From: Rhodanobacter sp. DHB23
GTDB lineage: Bacteria; Pseudomonadota; Gammaproteobacteria; Xanthomonadales; Rhodanobacteraceae
Direction: 5' to 3'
Assembly: GCF_014842975.1 (NCBI RefSeq)
Contig: NZ_JACYXK010000025.1
Span: 1 to 64,000 of the forward strand
DNA: 64,000 nt
The first letter of the stretch is position 1, and each line of letters opens with the position of its first letter. A program made the position numbers and the translations under genes. The notes below the pieces were generated by a model that worked only from the letters and a program-made list of their open reading frames with translations, made no database searches and was not told the DNA's origin. Below, piece after piece: positions 22,902 through 31,912 of the stretch.

Positions 22902-23783
22902 CCGGCGTCGCAGGCGCACGCCGCTCACCGCGCAGAGGCCCAGCAGCACGAAGCCGATGCCGACCCATTCCATCGGCCTGGGCTCCTCGCGCAGGATTCC
23001 CCACGCCAGCAGCACGCCCACGATGGGCACGCCGAGGCTGCTCACGCTGGCCAGCGTGGTGGGCAGCCGGCGCAGCACGATGGACCACAGCCACCACGCC
23101 AGGCTGGACGCCATCATCACGCTGTACGCCAGCCCGGCGATGAAGGCGCCACTCCATGCGATGGGCCGCTGCGGCACCGCCAGCGCCACGATGCCCAGCG
23201 CCACGCCGCCGGCCAGCATCTGCCACGCGGTCAGGTTGAGCGCGGACACCGCATGCAGCCGGAACAGCCGCTTGCTCAGCACCGTGCCCGTGGCCCAGGC
23301 CGCGCCGCCCGCGACGGCCAGCAGCGTGCTCGCCGCGTTGCCCAGGCCGCGCCACGGTTCGATGATGCAGACGAGGCCCAGCGCGGCCAGCGCCAGGCCC
23401 AGCCAGTGCCGTCCCGTGGGCCGTTCGCGCAGGATCAGCCACGCCAGCAGCACGGCCCAGAACGGCATGGTGTAGGCCAGCAACGCCACATGGCCCGCGC
23501 CACCGCTCACCAGCGCCCATTGCTCCAGTCCCTGGAACGCGGCGGTCTGGCACAGGCCGATCAGGAGGGTGGGCAGCAGCGGTGGCGGCTTCAGCGGCTG
23601 GCGGGCCAGCATCAGCGCGGCGAACAGCACCGTGGCGCCCAGCAGGTAGCGCATTGCCGCGAAATCGAACGGCCCTGCGAACGCCAGCACCTGCTTCATC
23701 ACCACCCAGCTGTAGGCCCACAGCAGGATCGTGGCGAGCAGCGCCAGCACTGCGCCGCGTTGCGGGGCGGGTTGGTCGGACAT
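22899..23783 (-). CDS. EamA/DMT-family transporter
   Basis: A 294-aa inner-membrane protein with ten predicted helices arranged as two EamA repeats (first from AVLALLATILLWAYSWVVMK, second from GGAAWATGTVLSKRLF). This is the standard drug/metabolite exporter architecture. The substrate, possibly an amino acid or drug, cannot be inferred. Its stop codon TAG coincides with the edge of the palindromic repeat. Convergence or coupling with tag is absent; the two genes are divergent. Confidence 0.85.
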   Translation of the reverse strand: MSDQPAPQRGAVLALLATILLWAYSWVVMKQVLAFAGPFDFAAMRYLLGATVLFAALMLARQPLKPPPLLPTLLIGLCQTAAFQGLEQWALVSGGAGHVALLAYTMPFWAVLLAWLILRERPTGRHWLGLALAALGLVCIIEPWRGLGNAASTLLAVAGGAAWATGTVLSKRLFRLHAVSALNLTAWQMLAGGVALGIVALAVPQRPIAWSGAFIAGLAYSVMMASSLAWWLWSIVLRRLPTTLASVSSLGVPIVGVLLAWGILREEPRPMEWVGIGFVLLGLCAVSGVRLRRR

Positions 23784-23883
23784 GGGCGGAGCCGCGCGGG
23801 AAAGGCGCGAGTGTATTGCCTACGGCTGCCGGCCGGCGTTCACTGTGCGCTTCGCGCCGAGCGCGCCCCGCCGGGACCACCGC

Positions 23884-24459
23884 ATGCAACGTTGCCACTG
23901 GGCATCTGCCGACGACGCGCCGATGTGCGCCTACCACGACACCGAATGGGGCGTGCCGCTGCACGACGACAACCGGTTGTTCGAGTTCCTCTGCCTGGAG
24001 GGCGCGCAGGCCGGGCTGTCCTGGCGCACCGTGCTGCTCAAGCGCGACAACTACCGCAAGGCCTTCCACGGTTTCGACATCGCCCGCGTGGCGGCGATGA
24101 AGGATCGCGAGCTGGAAAAGCTGCTGCTCGACCCCGGCATCATCCGCAACCGGCTCAAGGTGGCGTCGGTGCGCGACAACGCCATCGCCGCGCAGAAGGT
24201 GATCGCCGAATCCGGCAGCCTCGATGCGTACCTGTGGTCGTTCGTGGACGGCAAGCCGTTGCTCAATCGCTGGAAGGACAGGAGCGAAGTGCCGGCCAGC
24301 ACGCCGCTCTCCGACCGCATGAGCAAGGCGCTGAAGAAGCGCGGCTTCCGCTTTGTCGGCACCACCATCTGCTACTCGCTGATGCAGGCGACGGGGATGA
24401 TCAACGACCACCTCGTCGGGTGCTTCCGGCACAAGGCCTGCACCGTCGATCAGCGCTAG
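23884..24459 (+). CDS. tag: DNA-3-methyladenine glycosylase I
   Basis: A 191-aa HhH-type base-excision enzyme removing 3-methyladenine from alkylated DNA. The structural zinc ligands are visible: Cys4 (MQRCHW), His18 (YHDTEWGVP), and the C-terminal HLVGC pair. The core FEFLCLEGAQAGLSW carries the conserved catalytic-pocket Glu. Start: ATG 23884, matching the family N-terminus. It converges on truC with a 13-bp gap. Confidence 0.95.
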   Translation: MQRCHWASADDAPMCAYHDTEWGVPLHDDNRLFEFLCLEGAQAGLSWRTVLLKRDNYRKAFHGFDIARVAAMKDRELEKLLLDPGIIRNRLKVASVRDNAIAAQKVIAESGSLDAYLWSFVDGKPLLNRWKDRSEVPASTPLSDRMSKALKKRGFRFVGTTICYSLMQATGMINDHLVGCFRHKACTVDQR

Positions 24460-24472
24460 GCCGGCATCACCG

Positions 24473-25180
24473 CTACGGCAGGGTATTGGCCCAGTCGAAG
24501 CGTTCGAGCAGGCCGGCGTACTCGCGATCCAGCGGCGCCTGCAGCGTCATCGCCGCGCCGCTCACCGGGTGCCTGAAGTCCAGCTTCCACGCATGCAGCA
24601 GCATGCGGTGGCAGGCGAAGTGCTGCTTGTAGAGGCGGTTGTGGTCGCTGCGGCCGTGCTGGCAATCGCCGATCACCGGGTGGTGGATGTGGGCGAGGTG
24701 CTTGCGGATCTGGCGGAAGCGGCCGCTTTCCGGTTCGGCCAGCAGCAGGGCATAGCGTTGTTGCGGGTAGCGGCCGAGTGCTATCGGCACTTCGACGGTG
24801 GCGAGGCCGCGATAGTGCGTGCGCGCCTCGCGGCGCGGGCCGGTTTCGCGCGCGCCGGGCAGCGCGTAGTCGATCACGCCTTCGGTTGGTTCGGGCCAGC
24901 CGCGCACCACGACCAGGTACTGCTTGCGCACGTCGCGGCCCATGAACTGTTCGCCCAGCGCGGCGGCGACTTCGCTGGAGCGCGCCACCAGCAGCACGCC
25001 GCTGGTGGCGCGATCGAGCCGGTGTGCGAGGTACACGTTGCCGCCGACCTGTTCGCGCAGCACGTCCACCAGGTACTGCTCGGCGTCGTTCACCATCGCG
25101 GAGCGATGCACGGGCAGGCCCGCGGGCTTGTTCACCGCGATGAAGGCGTCGTCCTGGTGGAGGATTTCGATGGGGGTCAT
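24473..25180 (-). CDS. truC: RluA-family pseudouridine synthase, TruC-like
   Basis: A 235-aa RNA-modifying enzyme; TruC makes pseudouridine 65 in tRNA. The catalytic aspartate is in HRLDRATSGVLL, and the early motif is VNKPAGLPVHRS. The single-domain layout without S4, the ESGRFRQIRKHLAHIHHPVIGD block and the C-terminal FRHPVSG favour TruC over RluA/C/D. ATG 25180 is followed immediately by the conserved N-terminus. A REP-like element lies just upstream. Confidence 0.85.
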   Translation of the reverse strand: MTPIEILHQDDAFIAVNKPAGLPVHRSAMVNDAEQYLVDVLREQVGGNVYLAHRLDRATSGVLLVARSSEVAAALGEQFMGRDVRKQYLVVVRGWPEPTEGVIDYALPGARETGPRREARTHYRGLATVEVPIALGRYPQQRYALLLAEPESGRFRQIRKHLAHIHHPVIGDCQHGRSDHNRLYKQHFACHRMLLHAWKLDFRHPVSGAAMTLQAPLDREYAGLLERFDWANTLP

Positions 25181-25199
25181 GGTGGGGGGGGCAATGGGG

Positions 25200-25256
25200 T
25201 AGGAGCGGCTTCAGCCGCGATGGCCAAATGTCGAATCGCGGCTGAGGCCACTCCTG
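25200..25256. repeat. REP-like palindrome, family B
   Basis: TAGGAGCGGCTTCAGCCGCGAT...ATCGCGGCTGAGGCCACTCCT: a 57-bp inverted repeat of the Pseudomonas/Xanthomonad REP type. The TAGGAGC head is shared with family A but the body differs. It lies between truC (5' end) and ubiB (3' end). Confidence 0.85.
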
Positions 25257-25264
25257 CGCCGACC

Positions 25265-26917
25265 CTATCGGTGTTTGCGCGACCAGCCGAAGACGAACGC
25301 TGCGAGCCCGGCCGCGCCCATGCCCAGCGGCAGCCAGGCGCCGTGTTGCGGCGCCAGCGCCCACAACAGGGTGGCGCAGAGGATCAGCGTGGCGCCGAAC
25401 GCGCTGCACGCGATCATCCGCAGCAGCCGGCGCAGGAGATGGCGCTGGTGGCTGAGCGTGTCCACGTCGGCGAGCAGTCGGTGCTCGCCCTGGGCGATGC
25501 GTTCCAGCGAGTCGCGCACCAGTTCGGGCAGCTGCGGCGCGAGGTGGAACCACTCGGGCAGCCGCCTGCGCACTTCGCGCAAGGTGCGCAGCGGGCTGTA
25601 GCGTTCGCGCAGGATGCGCTTCAGCACCGGATGCGCCACCGCCCAGATGTCGATCCCGGGATCGAGCATGCGGCCCACGCCCTCGATGTTGAGCAGGGTC
25701 TTCTGCAGCAGGATCAGCTGCGGCTGCAGGGTCAGCTCGAAGCGGCGTGCGGTCTGGAACAGCTTCACCACCAGCTCGGCCAGCGAGATCTGCGACAGCG
25801 GGCGGGTGAAGTAGGGCTCGCACACCGTGCGCACGGCCGCTTCCAGCTCGTCCAGTCGCACGGTGGACGGCATCCAGCCGGCGTCCACGTGCAGCTTGGC
25901 GATGCGCGCGTAGTCGCGCTCGAACAGCGCGATGAAGTTCTGCGCCAGCCAGTACTGGTCGGCCTCGGGCAGCGAACCCATGATGCCGAAGTCCAGCGCG
26001 ATGAAGCGCGGCTCGCTGGGGCGCGCGGGATCCACCCAGATGTTGCCGGGGTGGGCGTCGGCGTGGAAGAAGTTGTCGCGGAACACCTGCTCGTAGAACA
26101 CCCGCACGCCCTTGGCGGCCAGCGCCTTGCGGTCGATGCCGGCGGCATCGATCGCGGCGATGTCGTCGCTGCTGATGCCGTGCACGCGTTCCAGCGTGAG
26201 CACGCGTTGCGCGGTCAGGTCCCAGTGCACCTCGGGCACGTACAGGTCGACGCCGCTGGCGAAGTTGCGCCGCAGCAGGCTGGCGCTGGCGCCTTCGCGC
26301 TGCAGGTCCAGCTCGTTCTCCAGCATCTTCTCGACTTCGGCCACCACGTCCAGCGGGCGGATCTTGTCGGCGCTGGGATGCCAGCGGTTTGCCAGCGCAC
26401 CCAGCGACTGCAGCAGCTTCACGTCGCGCGCGATCTGCGCGTCGATGCCGGGGCGCAGCACCTTCACCACCACGGCGCGGCCGTCGGACAGGGTGGCGGC
26501 GTGCACCTGGGCGATGGAGGCGGAAGCCAGCGGCGTTTCGTCGAAATGGGCGTACAGGCGGCTGACCGGTGCCTTCAGCTCGCGCTCGACGATGGCGCGT
26601 GCCGCGCTGCCGGGGAAGGGCGGCACCTGGTCCTGCAGCAGCGCCAGCTCGTCGGCGATGTCCTCGGGCACGAGGTCGCGGCGGGTGGACAGCACCTGGC
26701 CGGCCTTGACGAAGATCGGCCCCAGCTCGGTGAGCGCGAGGCGCAACCGTGCACCGCGCGGCAGTTCGCGCACGTCCACGGCGGGACGGCCCAGCAGCGG
26801 GCGCACCAGCTTCAGCGGACGGAACAGGTGGGCGGCGTCCACCAGCTCGTCGAGCCGGTAGCGCAGCAGCACGGCGGCGACGCGCAGCAGGCGTGGAACG
26901 ACGGCCAGCGAGGTCAC
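25265..26917 (-). CDS. ubiB: UbiB, ABC1/ADCK-type kinase-like protein for ubiquinone synthesis
   Basis: A 550-aa atypical kinase-like protein required for ubiquinone biosynthesis in Proteobacteria. The KxGQ motif is in [19 protein letters not shown], and the Ala-rich nucleotide loop is [11 protein letters not shown]. The catalytic region reads [10 protein letters not shown], followed by DFGIMG. Two C-terminal transmembrane helices end the protein. The start is a GTG at 26917 overlapping the ubiJ TGA (GTGA); the longer frame runs into ubiJ and is not used. Confidence 0.92.
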   Translation of the reverse strand: MTSLAVVPRLLRVAAVLLRYRLDELVDAAHLFRPLKLVRPLLGRPAVDVRELPRGARLRLALTELGPIFVKAGQVLSTRRDLVPEDIADELALLQDQVPPFPGSAARAIVERELKAPVSRLYAHFDETPLASASIAQVHAATLSDGRAVVVKVLRPGIDAQIARDVKLLQSLGALANRWHPSADKIRPLDVVAEVEKMLENELDLQREGASASLLRRNFASGVDLYVPEVHWDLTAQRVLTLERVHGISSDDIAAIDAAGIDRKALAAKGVRVFYEQVFRDNFFHADAHPGNIWVDPARPSEPRFIALDFGIMGSLPEADQYWLAQNFIALFERDYARIAKLHVDAGWMPSTVRLDELEAAVRTVCEPYFTRPLSQISLAELVVKLFQTARRFELTLQPQLILLQKTLLNIEGVGRMLDPGIDIWAVAHPVLKRILRERYSPLRTLREVRRRLPEWFHLAPQLPELVRDSLERIAQGEHRLLADVDTLSHQRHLLRRLLRMIACSAFGATLILCATLLWALAPQHGAWLPLGMGAAGLAAFVFGWSRKHR

Positions 26918-27576
26918 GCGGATGTTCCTTTCAGGCGCGCGGCCAGCCGGGCGAGGCGTGCCTCCAGCCGATCGCTGCGCTCGCGCAGGCTGTCCACGCC
27001 GTCGAGGAAGGCCTCCGCCTCGCCGGGCGCCAGTGCGAGGCGCGACTCGTCGCGCAGCCACGCGGCGCCGTCCTCGGTGAGGTGGCTGGCGGTTTCCTTC
27101 GCGTGCGCCAGCGCCTTGCGCACGGCGCGCGCCAGCGGCACGCCGAGCACGTCGCCGAAGCTGCGCGCGAAGGCTTCCTCGAAATCGGGGGCAAACTGCG
27201 AGGCAAGCTTCTCCAGGCGGCGCGCCAGATCGGCGTCACCGGCGATCTCCACCTTGCCTGGCGCCACGCCATCGTCGCCGCGGCGCAGTGCCATTGCCAG
27301 CAGGCTGCCGGGCGTGGCGGCCACGCGCAGCGTGCTGGCCGCGGCCTCGCTTTCGTCCGGCGGGCCGACCTTGAGACGATCGCCTTCCACGGTCACGGCC
27401 AAGGCCAGCTCCGGCCCGCGCAGGTGCAGCAGCACGCGGCGGCCGTTGAGGGCTGCCAGCTTCTGCTGCGTATCGGGGTCGAGCGACAGCGCGTGGCTGA
27501 GCGCGGTTTCCAGCGCGCGTCCGGCCAGCTTGCGCAGTGGCGTGGGCAGCCAGGCGTTGGGTGTGGGAGAGGTCAT
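26914..27576 (-). CDS. ubiJ: UbiJ, SCP2-domain accessory factor for ubiquinone synthesis
   Basis: A 220-aa cytoplasmic protein with an SCP2/sterol-carrier-like N-terminal domain ([34 protein letters not shown]) and a C-terminal coiled coil. UbiJ binds ubiquinone intermediates and organises the Ubi complex. Coupling to ubiB by a GTGA overlap mirrors the usual ubiE-ubiJ-ubiB order, but ubiE is not in the window. The start ATG 27576 is 31 bp from a palindromic repeat; an in-frame extension through the repeat is discounted. Confidence 0.85.
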   Translation of the reverse strand: MTSPTPNAWLPTPLRKLAGRALETALSHALSLDPDTQQKLAALNGRRVLLHLRGPELALAVTVEGDRLKVGPPDESEAAASTLRVAATPGSLLAMALRRGDDGVAPGKVEIAGDADLARRLEKLASQFAPDFEEAFARSFGDVLGVPLARAVRKALAHAKETASHLTEDGAAWLRDESRLALAPGEAEAFLDGVDSLRERSDRLEARLARLAARLKGTSA

Positions 27577-27606
27577 CCGTCGATTGTAGCGGCGCGACCG
27601 CCGCCT

Positions 27607-27680
27607 GTAGGCGCACCCTGTGCGCGATGGCTCTGGTGCTTGATCGAAGCGGGAGCCATCGCGCACAGGGTGCGCTCCTA
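27607..27680. repeat. REP-like palindrome, family A copy 4
   Basis: GTAGGCGCACCCTGTGCGCG...CGCGCACAGGGTGCGCTCCTA with core ATGGCTCTGGTGCTTGATCG, almost identical to copy 1. It lies between ubiJ and trmL. On the minus strand it contributes the TAG stop of trmL. Confidence 0.9.
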
Positions 27681-28145
27681 TGCGAGCGCGCCGTCAAAGC
27701 CGAGTTGCCGCCATGCCTCGTACACCGCGACGGCCACGGTATTGGACAGGTTGAGGCTGCGGCTGTCCGGCTGCATCGGCAGGCGCAGGCGCTGCGCCTC
27801 GGGGAGGGCGTCCAGCACCTCGCCCGGCAGTCCGGCGGTTTCGCAGCCGAACAGCAGCGCGTCGCCGTCGGCATAGCGGGCATCGACGTGGCGCACGCGG
27901 CCGCGCGTGGTGAAGGCGAACACGCGCGGCTGGCCGATGCTGGCGAGGCAATCGTCGAGGCTGTCGTGCACCGCCACGCGGGCGTACTCGTGGTAATCCA
28001 GCCCGGCGCGGCGCAGGCGTGCGTCGTCGAGCTCGAAACCCAGCGGGCGGACCAGGTGCAGCGCGGCGCCGGTGTTGGCACACAGCCGGATGGCGTTGCC
28101 GGTGTTCGGCGGAATCTCGGGGCGGAACAGGATGACGTGCAGCAT
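27678..28145 (-). CDS. trmL: tRNA (cytidine/uridine-34 2'-O)-methyltransferase TrmL
   Basis: A 155-aa SPOUT methyltransferase acting on the wobble base of tRNA-Leu. The N-terminus [20 protein letters not shown] and the SAM-knot motif [20 protein letters not shown] are diagnostic. Length is typical. Its TAG stop is built from the repeat at 27607-27680. It lies 49 bp downstream of two small membrane-protein genes on the same strand and could be co-transcribed with them from their sigma-54 promoter. Confidence 0.95.
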   Translation of the reverse strand: MLHVILFRPEIPPNTGNAIRLCANTGAALHLVRPLGFELDDARLRRAGLDYHEYARVAVHDSLDDCLASIGQPRVFAFTTRGRVRHVDARYADGDALLFGCETAGLPGEVLDALPEAQRLRLPMQPDSRSLNLSNTVAVAVYEAWRQLGFDGALA

Positions 28146-28194
28146 CCGGTGATTATCGCGTGCGCATGGCTGCGCAGGCGAGCTGGCGATGCGA

Positions 28195-28365
28195 TCAGCC
28201 GCGCGGCAGCGGGCAGGTCGTGGCCGTCGTGGCGCAGGCGGCGCTCGTGGTCGCCAGCGCGTGGTTGGCGGCCGGGCGTGCGATCAGCATCGAACCCAGC
28301 ACCGAAGCGCAGACCAGCAGGCAGGCGGCGAACAGGCCGCCGAGCATCAGGGTTTCGTGTTTCAT
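28195..28365 (-). CDS. Small membrane protein (56 aa), paralogue of its upstream neighbour
   Basis: [19 protein letters not shown] starts a protein with one transmembrane helix (roughly residues 6-29) and a short tail containing two cysteines and ending CPLPRG. It aligns with the upstream 67-aa gene (MK-x-E-x-LML-x2-LF-x-ACLLVC...VLG-x-ML; both end CP..LP.G or CPLPRG). AAGGAATAA precedes the ATG. The tandem similarity and ribosome site support translation. No known family was recognised. Confidence 0.65.
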   Translation of the reverse strand: MKHETLMLGGLFAACLLVCASVLGSMLIARPAANHALATTSAACATTATTCPLPRG

Positions 28366-28398
28366 GGCGTTATTCCTTCAATCGCGATGTGGAGAGGT

Positions 28399-28602
28399 TC
28401 AGCCCGGCAGGCGCGGGCAGATCACGCCGTCGGCCGGCAGTGCACATTGCGCGGGGCTGGCCAGCAGGCCGTTGGCGACGTTGCCGCCGGTGGCCAGTCC
28501 GACCGATGCGGGGAGCGGCTTCAGCATCGTGCCCAGCACCAGTACGCAAACCAGCAGGCAGGCGACGAACAGGCTGCTCAACATCAGGTTCTCGTATTTC
28601 AT
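28399..28602 (-). CDS. Small membrane protein (67 aa) behind a sigma-54 promoter
   Basis: MKYENLMLSSLFVACLLVC begins a single-helix membrane protein, followed by a tail with two cysteines (PAQC ... VICPRLPG). A CGGAGA ribosome site precedes ATG 28602, which lies about 35 nt after the start site predicted from the -24/-12 promoter. A paralogue follows 33 bp downstream. The helix-then-cysteine-tail layout suggests the tail faces the periplasm, but topology is inferred. No known family recognised. Confidence 0.7.
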   Translation of the reverse strand: MKYENLMLSSLFVACLLVCVLVLGTMLKPLPASVGLATGGNVANGLLASPAQCALPADGVICPRLPG

Positions 28603-28647
28603 GGCATGTCTCCGATTGGGGTGGTTGTCCTTGTGCGATGTAGGGAG

Positions 28648-28664
28648 AGCAATCCGCGTGCCAA
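28648..28664 (-). promoter_or_regulatory. Consensus sigma-54 promoter for the tandem small membrane proteins
   Basis: On the minus strand: TTGGCACGCGGATTGCT, a full match to TTGGCACG-N4-TTGCT with GG-N10-GC spacing. The predicted start is about 28637. Both small genes and perhaps trmL lie downstream. Confidence 0.75.
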
Positions 28665-28731
28665 GCCGAGAAGTGCTTGCAAGTTATTGAGAAAACTTGA
28701 TTTTCATGAATGGCTTGGTGCCCGGGTCGCT

Positions 28732-28743
28732 TGTCCGCGGACA
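28732..28743. promoter_or_regulatory. Palindrome TGTCCGCGGACA, candidate enhancer-binding site
   Basis: A 12-bp perfect palindrome, followed by two more GGACAG half-sites in the next 25 bp. It lies about 95-105 bp upstream of the predicted sigma-54 start, the usual position for an activator. It also lies upstream of the M16 peptidase gene on the other strand, so it could serve that promoter instead. Confidence 0.35.
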
Positions 28744-28853
28744 GTCGGACAGGCAAACCGGACAGCCGGCCGCAGGCGTGCCTTTGGTCATCTGGCAAGA
28801 ATTTGCGACCTCCCGTAGGCTGGTCCGACACCCAACCCGAAAGGAGCACCACG

Positions 28854-31727
28854 ATGGGAAGCAAGCCCCTGGCCGCGCTGATCGCGGGCCTGTTGAGCGC
28901 CTCGGCCGGCCTCGCGCCGAACGTCGCGATGGCCGCCGCGCAAACCGCGCCGGCCACGCAGCAGGTTCCGGACATCGCCTACACCCGTTTCACCCTGCCG
29001 AACGGCCTCACCGTGATCGTGCACGAGGACCACAAGGCGCCGGTGGTGGCGGTGAGCATCTGGTACCACATCGGTTCGGCCGACGAGCCGAAGGGCAAGA
29101 CCGGCTTCGCCCATCTGTTCGAGCACCTGATGTTCTCGGGTTCGGAGCACCACAAGGGCACCTACTTCCAGCCGTTCGAACTGGCTGGCGCCACCGACAT
29201 GAACGGCACCACCTGGTTCGACCGCACCAACTATTTCGAGACCGTGCCGACCACCGCGCTGGACATGGCGTTGTGGATGGAATCCGACCGCATGGGCCAC
29301 CTGCTCGACGCGATCGGCCAGAAGGAACTCGACACCCAGCGCGGCGTGGTGCAGAACGAGAAGCGCCAGGGCGAGAACCGCCCCTATGGCCGCGTGGACG
29401 AGAACATCCTCGCCGAGACCTATCCCGCCAACCATCCCTACCAGCACGACACCATCGGCTCGATGGCCGACTTGAACGCGGCCTCGCTGGACGACGTGAA
29501 GGGCTGGTTCCACGCCAACTACGGCGCCGCCAACACCACCCTGGTGCTGGCCGGCGACATCACGCTGGCCGAGGCGCGCGCGAAGGCGCTGAAGTATTTC
29601 GGCGACATCCCCGCCGGCCAGCCGGTGGCGCACCAGCAGCCGTGGATCACCCCGCTGGCCAAGTCCACCCGCGGCGTGCAGCACGACCACGTGGCGCAGC
29701 CACGCATCTACCGCACCTGGGTGGTGCCGCAGCTCGGCAGCGACGCGGCGATCCAGCTCGACCTCGCCAGCACCGTGCTGGGCGGCGGCAAGACTTCGCG
29801 GCTGTACCAGCGGCTGGTCTACCAGGACAAGCTGGTGGACGACGTCTCCGCCGGCATCGCGCCGTTCGCGCTGGCCAGCCAGTTCCAGATCCAGGCCGAC
29901 GTGAAGCAGGGCGTTGATCCGGCCAGGGTGGAAGCGGCCATCGACGCGGTGCTCAAGGACTTCCTCGCCAACGGCCCCACCGCCGACGAACTCGACCGCG
30001 CCAGGATCGGCAACCGCGCGCAGTTCATCCGCGGGCTGGAGAAGGTGGGCGGCTTCGGCGGCAAGGCGGTGATCCTCGCCGAGGGCCAGGTCTATCGCGG
30101 CGATCCCGGTGCCTACAGGCATGACCTCGAACGTGCCGATGCGGCCACGCCGGCCAGCGTCAAGGCCGCGTCCGACGAGTGGCTCAGCAAGGGCGACTAC
30201 CAGCTCACCGTGCTGCCTGCCGGCAAGGGTTTCGACCCGGCCGCCGAGGACGCGGCGGTGAAGCCGCTGGGCGATGCCGCCGGCAAGCCGCAGCCCAGGC
30301 TGCCGGCCGCGCATGCCTATAGCGTGACCAGGAGCGACGTGGACCGCGCCAAGGGCGTGCCGCAGGTCGATTCGTTCCCGTCGTTGAGCTTCCCGAAGCT
30401 CGAGCGCGGCAAGCTGAGCAACGGCATCGAAGTGGTGCTCGCCCAGCGCCACGCCATTCCGGTGACGCAGGTGCAACTGCTGTTCGACGCCGGCTACGCC
30501 GCCGACCAGGGCGGCAAGCTCGGCACGGCAAGCTTCGCCTCGCGCCTGATGAACGAGAGCACCACCAGGATGGATTCGGTCGCCGTGGCCGAAGCGCGCC
30601 AGCGCCTCGGCGCGATCACCAGCGTTGGTTGCGGCCTGGACAGCTGCAGCGCCTCGCTCAACGCGCTCAACGACCAGCTCAAGCCCTCGCTGGCGCTGTT
30701 CGCCGACATCGTGCGCGATCCCGCGTTCAATGCCGCCGACATCGACCGCGTGCGCGGCCAGTGGCTGGCCGACATCGCGCAGGAGAAGACCCAGCCCACC
30801 GGCCTCGCGCTGCGCACCCTGCCGCCGCTGCTGTACGGCGCCAACCACGCCTACGGCATCCCGTTCACCGGCAGCGGCACCGAGGCCAGCATCGAGTCGC
30901 TCACCGCGGACGACCTGCGCACGTTCCAGCACGACTGGCTGCGCCCGGACAACGTGAAGATCCTCGTGGCCGGCGACACCACGCTGGACAAGATCATTCC
31001 CGAACTGAACGCCGCCTTCGGCGACTGGAAGGCGCCGGCCGGCGCGGTGCCGCACAAGAACATCGCGCAGGTGGCCGCGCAATCCAGGCCGCGCGTGTTC
31101 CTGATCAACCGTTCCGATGCGCCGCAGTCGCTGATCATGGCCGGCCTGCTCGCACCGTCCACGCGTGCGCCGGACAACCTCGCCGTGCAGGTGGCGAACG
31201 GCGCCTTCGGCGGCACCTTCACCTCGCGCCTCAACATGAACCTGCGCGAGGACAAGCGCTGGGCCTACGGCGCGCAGAGCTTCCTGATGGACGCCCAGGG
31301 CCAGCGCCCGATGCTGTTCTACGCGCCGGTGCAGACCGACAAGACCGCGCCGTCGGCCGAGGAGGTGCTGAAGGAGGCGCGTGCCGTGATCGGCGACCGG
31401 CCGCTGACCGACGCCGAGATCGCCAAGATCAAGGACAGCCGCATCCGCGCCTTGCCGGGCAGCTACGAGACCACCTCCGCGGTGCTCGGCGCGCTGGACG
31501 GCATCGTCGAGTACGGTCGCCCCGACGATTACGTGCAGACGCTGAAGCCGCGGCTGGAAGCCATCACGCAGGCCGACGCCGAGGCCGCGATCAAGGAGAT
31601 CGTGCAGCCTGCGGCGATGACCTGGGTGATCGTGGGCGACCTCAAGCAGATCGAGGCGCCGGTGCGCGCACTGAACCTCGGCGACGTGCAGGTGCTCGAC
31701 GCCGACGGCAAGCCGGTATCGAAGTAG
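28854..31727 (+). CDS. M16 family zinc metallopeptidase (pitrilysin-like)
   Basis: A 957-aa exported protease with a signal peptide (about residues 1-27, ending AMAAAQ). The N-terminal M16 domain has the inverted zinc motif HLFEH (87-91) and the distal glutamate in the GVVQNEKRQGENRPYG region. A second, inactive M16 repeat occupies the C-terminal half, so the protein is a fused two-domain enzyme. It probably degrades peptides in the periplasm. Start ATG 28854 has AAGGAG eight bases upstream. A REP-like hairpin and a terminator follow. Confidence 0.92.
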   Translation: MGSKPLAALIAGLLSASAGLAPNVAMAAAQTAPATQQVPDIAYTRFTLPNGLTVIVHEDHKAPVVAVSIWYHIGSADEPKGKTGFAHLFEHLMFSGSEHHKGTYFQPFELAGATDMNGTTWFDRTNYFETVPTTALDMALWMESDRMGHLLDAIGQKELDTQRGVVQNEKRQGENRPYGRVDENILAETYPANHPYQHDTIGSMADLNAASLDDVKGWFHANYGAANTTLVLAGDITLAEARAKALKYFGDIPAGQPVAHQQPWITPLAKSTRGVQHDHVAQPRIYRTWVVPQLGSDAAIQLDLASTVLGGGKTSRLYQRLVYQDKLVDDVSAGIAPFALASQFQIQADVKQGVDPARVEAAIDAVLKDFLANGPTADELDRARIGNRAQFIRGLEKVGGFGGKAVILAEGQVYRGDPGAYRHDLERADAATPASVKAASDEWLSKGDYQLTVLPAGKGFDPAAEDAAVKPLGDAAGKPQPRLPAAHAYSVTRSDVDRAKGVPQVDSFPSLSFPKLERGKLSNGIEVVLAQRHAIPVTQVQLLFDAGYAADQGGKLGTASFASRLMNESTTRMDSVAVAEARQRLGAITSVGCGLDSCSASLNALNDQLKPSLALFADIVRDPAFNAADIDRVRGQWLADIAQEKTQPTGLALRTLPPLLYGANHAYGIPFTGSGTEASIESLTADDLRTFQHDWLRPDNVKILVAGDTTLDKIIPELNAAFGDWKAPAGAVPHKNIAQVAAQSRPRVFLINRSDAPQSLIMAGLLAPSTRAPDNLAVQVANGAFGGTFTSRLNMNLREDKRWAYGAQSFLMDAQGQRPMLFYAPVQTDKTAPSAEEVLKEARAVIGDRPLTDAEIAKIKDSRIRALPGSYETTSAVLGALDGIVEYGRPDDYVQTLKPRLEAITQADAEAAIKEIVQPAAMTWVIVGDLKQIEAPVRALNLGDVQVLDADGKPVSK

Positions 31728-31734
31728 CGGTTCC

Positions 31735-31764
31735 CCGTCGTTCCGGCCTGCGCCGGGACGACGG
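31735..31764. repeat. REP-like hairpin, family D
   Basis: CCGTCGTTCCGGC-CTGC-GCCGGGACGACGG: 13-bp arms with one G.T mismatch. It is of the CGTC-ATTCC-GGC type widespread in Xanthomonads. It begins 7 bp after the M16 peptidase stop. Confidence 0.75.
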
Positions 31765-31857
31765 GCTGGAGACGGTGCGCATTCGGCCACCGGGTGCGGC
31801 CTGGCGGGCGGAGCAGGCGCCCATACAGGCGCGATCCAGCCTCGCGCGCTAGCATGA

Positions 31858-31890
31858 GAGGCCGGGCGGCATGCCGCCCGGCCTTTCTTC
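31858..31890 (+). terminator. Intrinsic terminator after the M16 peptidase gene
   Basis: GCCGGGCGGC-AT-GCCGCCCGGC followed by CTTTCTTC. It precedes the DUF4156-like lipoprotein gene. Confidence 0.75.
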
Positions 31891-31912
31891 ATCCCGACAT
31901 CGGAGTCGACCC

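Noticed and set aside
24569-27589. A 1006-codon plus-strand frame opposite truC, ubiB and ubiJ
   Set aside because: Crosses three well-identified minus-strand genes and a palindromic repeat; no domain.
28788-31892. A 1034-codon minus-strand frame opposite the M16 peptidase gene
   Set aside because: Same antisense effect; the plus-strand product has a signal peptide and zinc motif, while the antisense translation has none.
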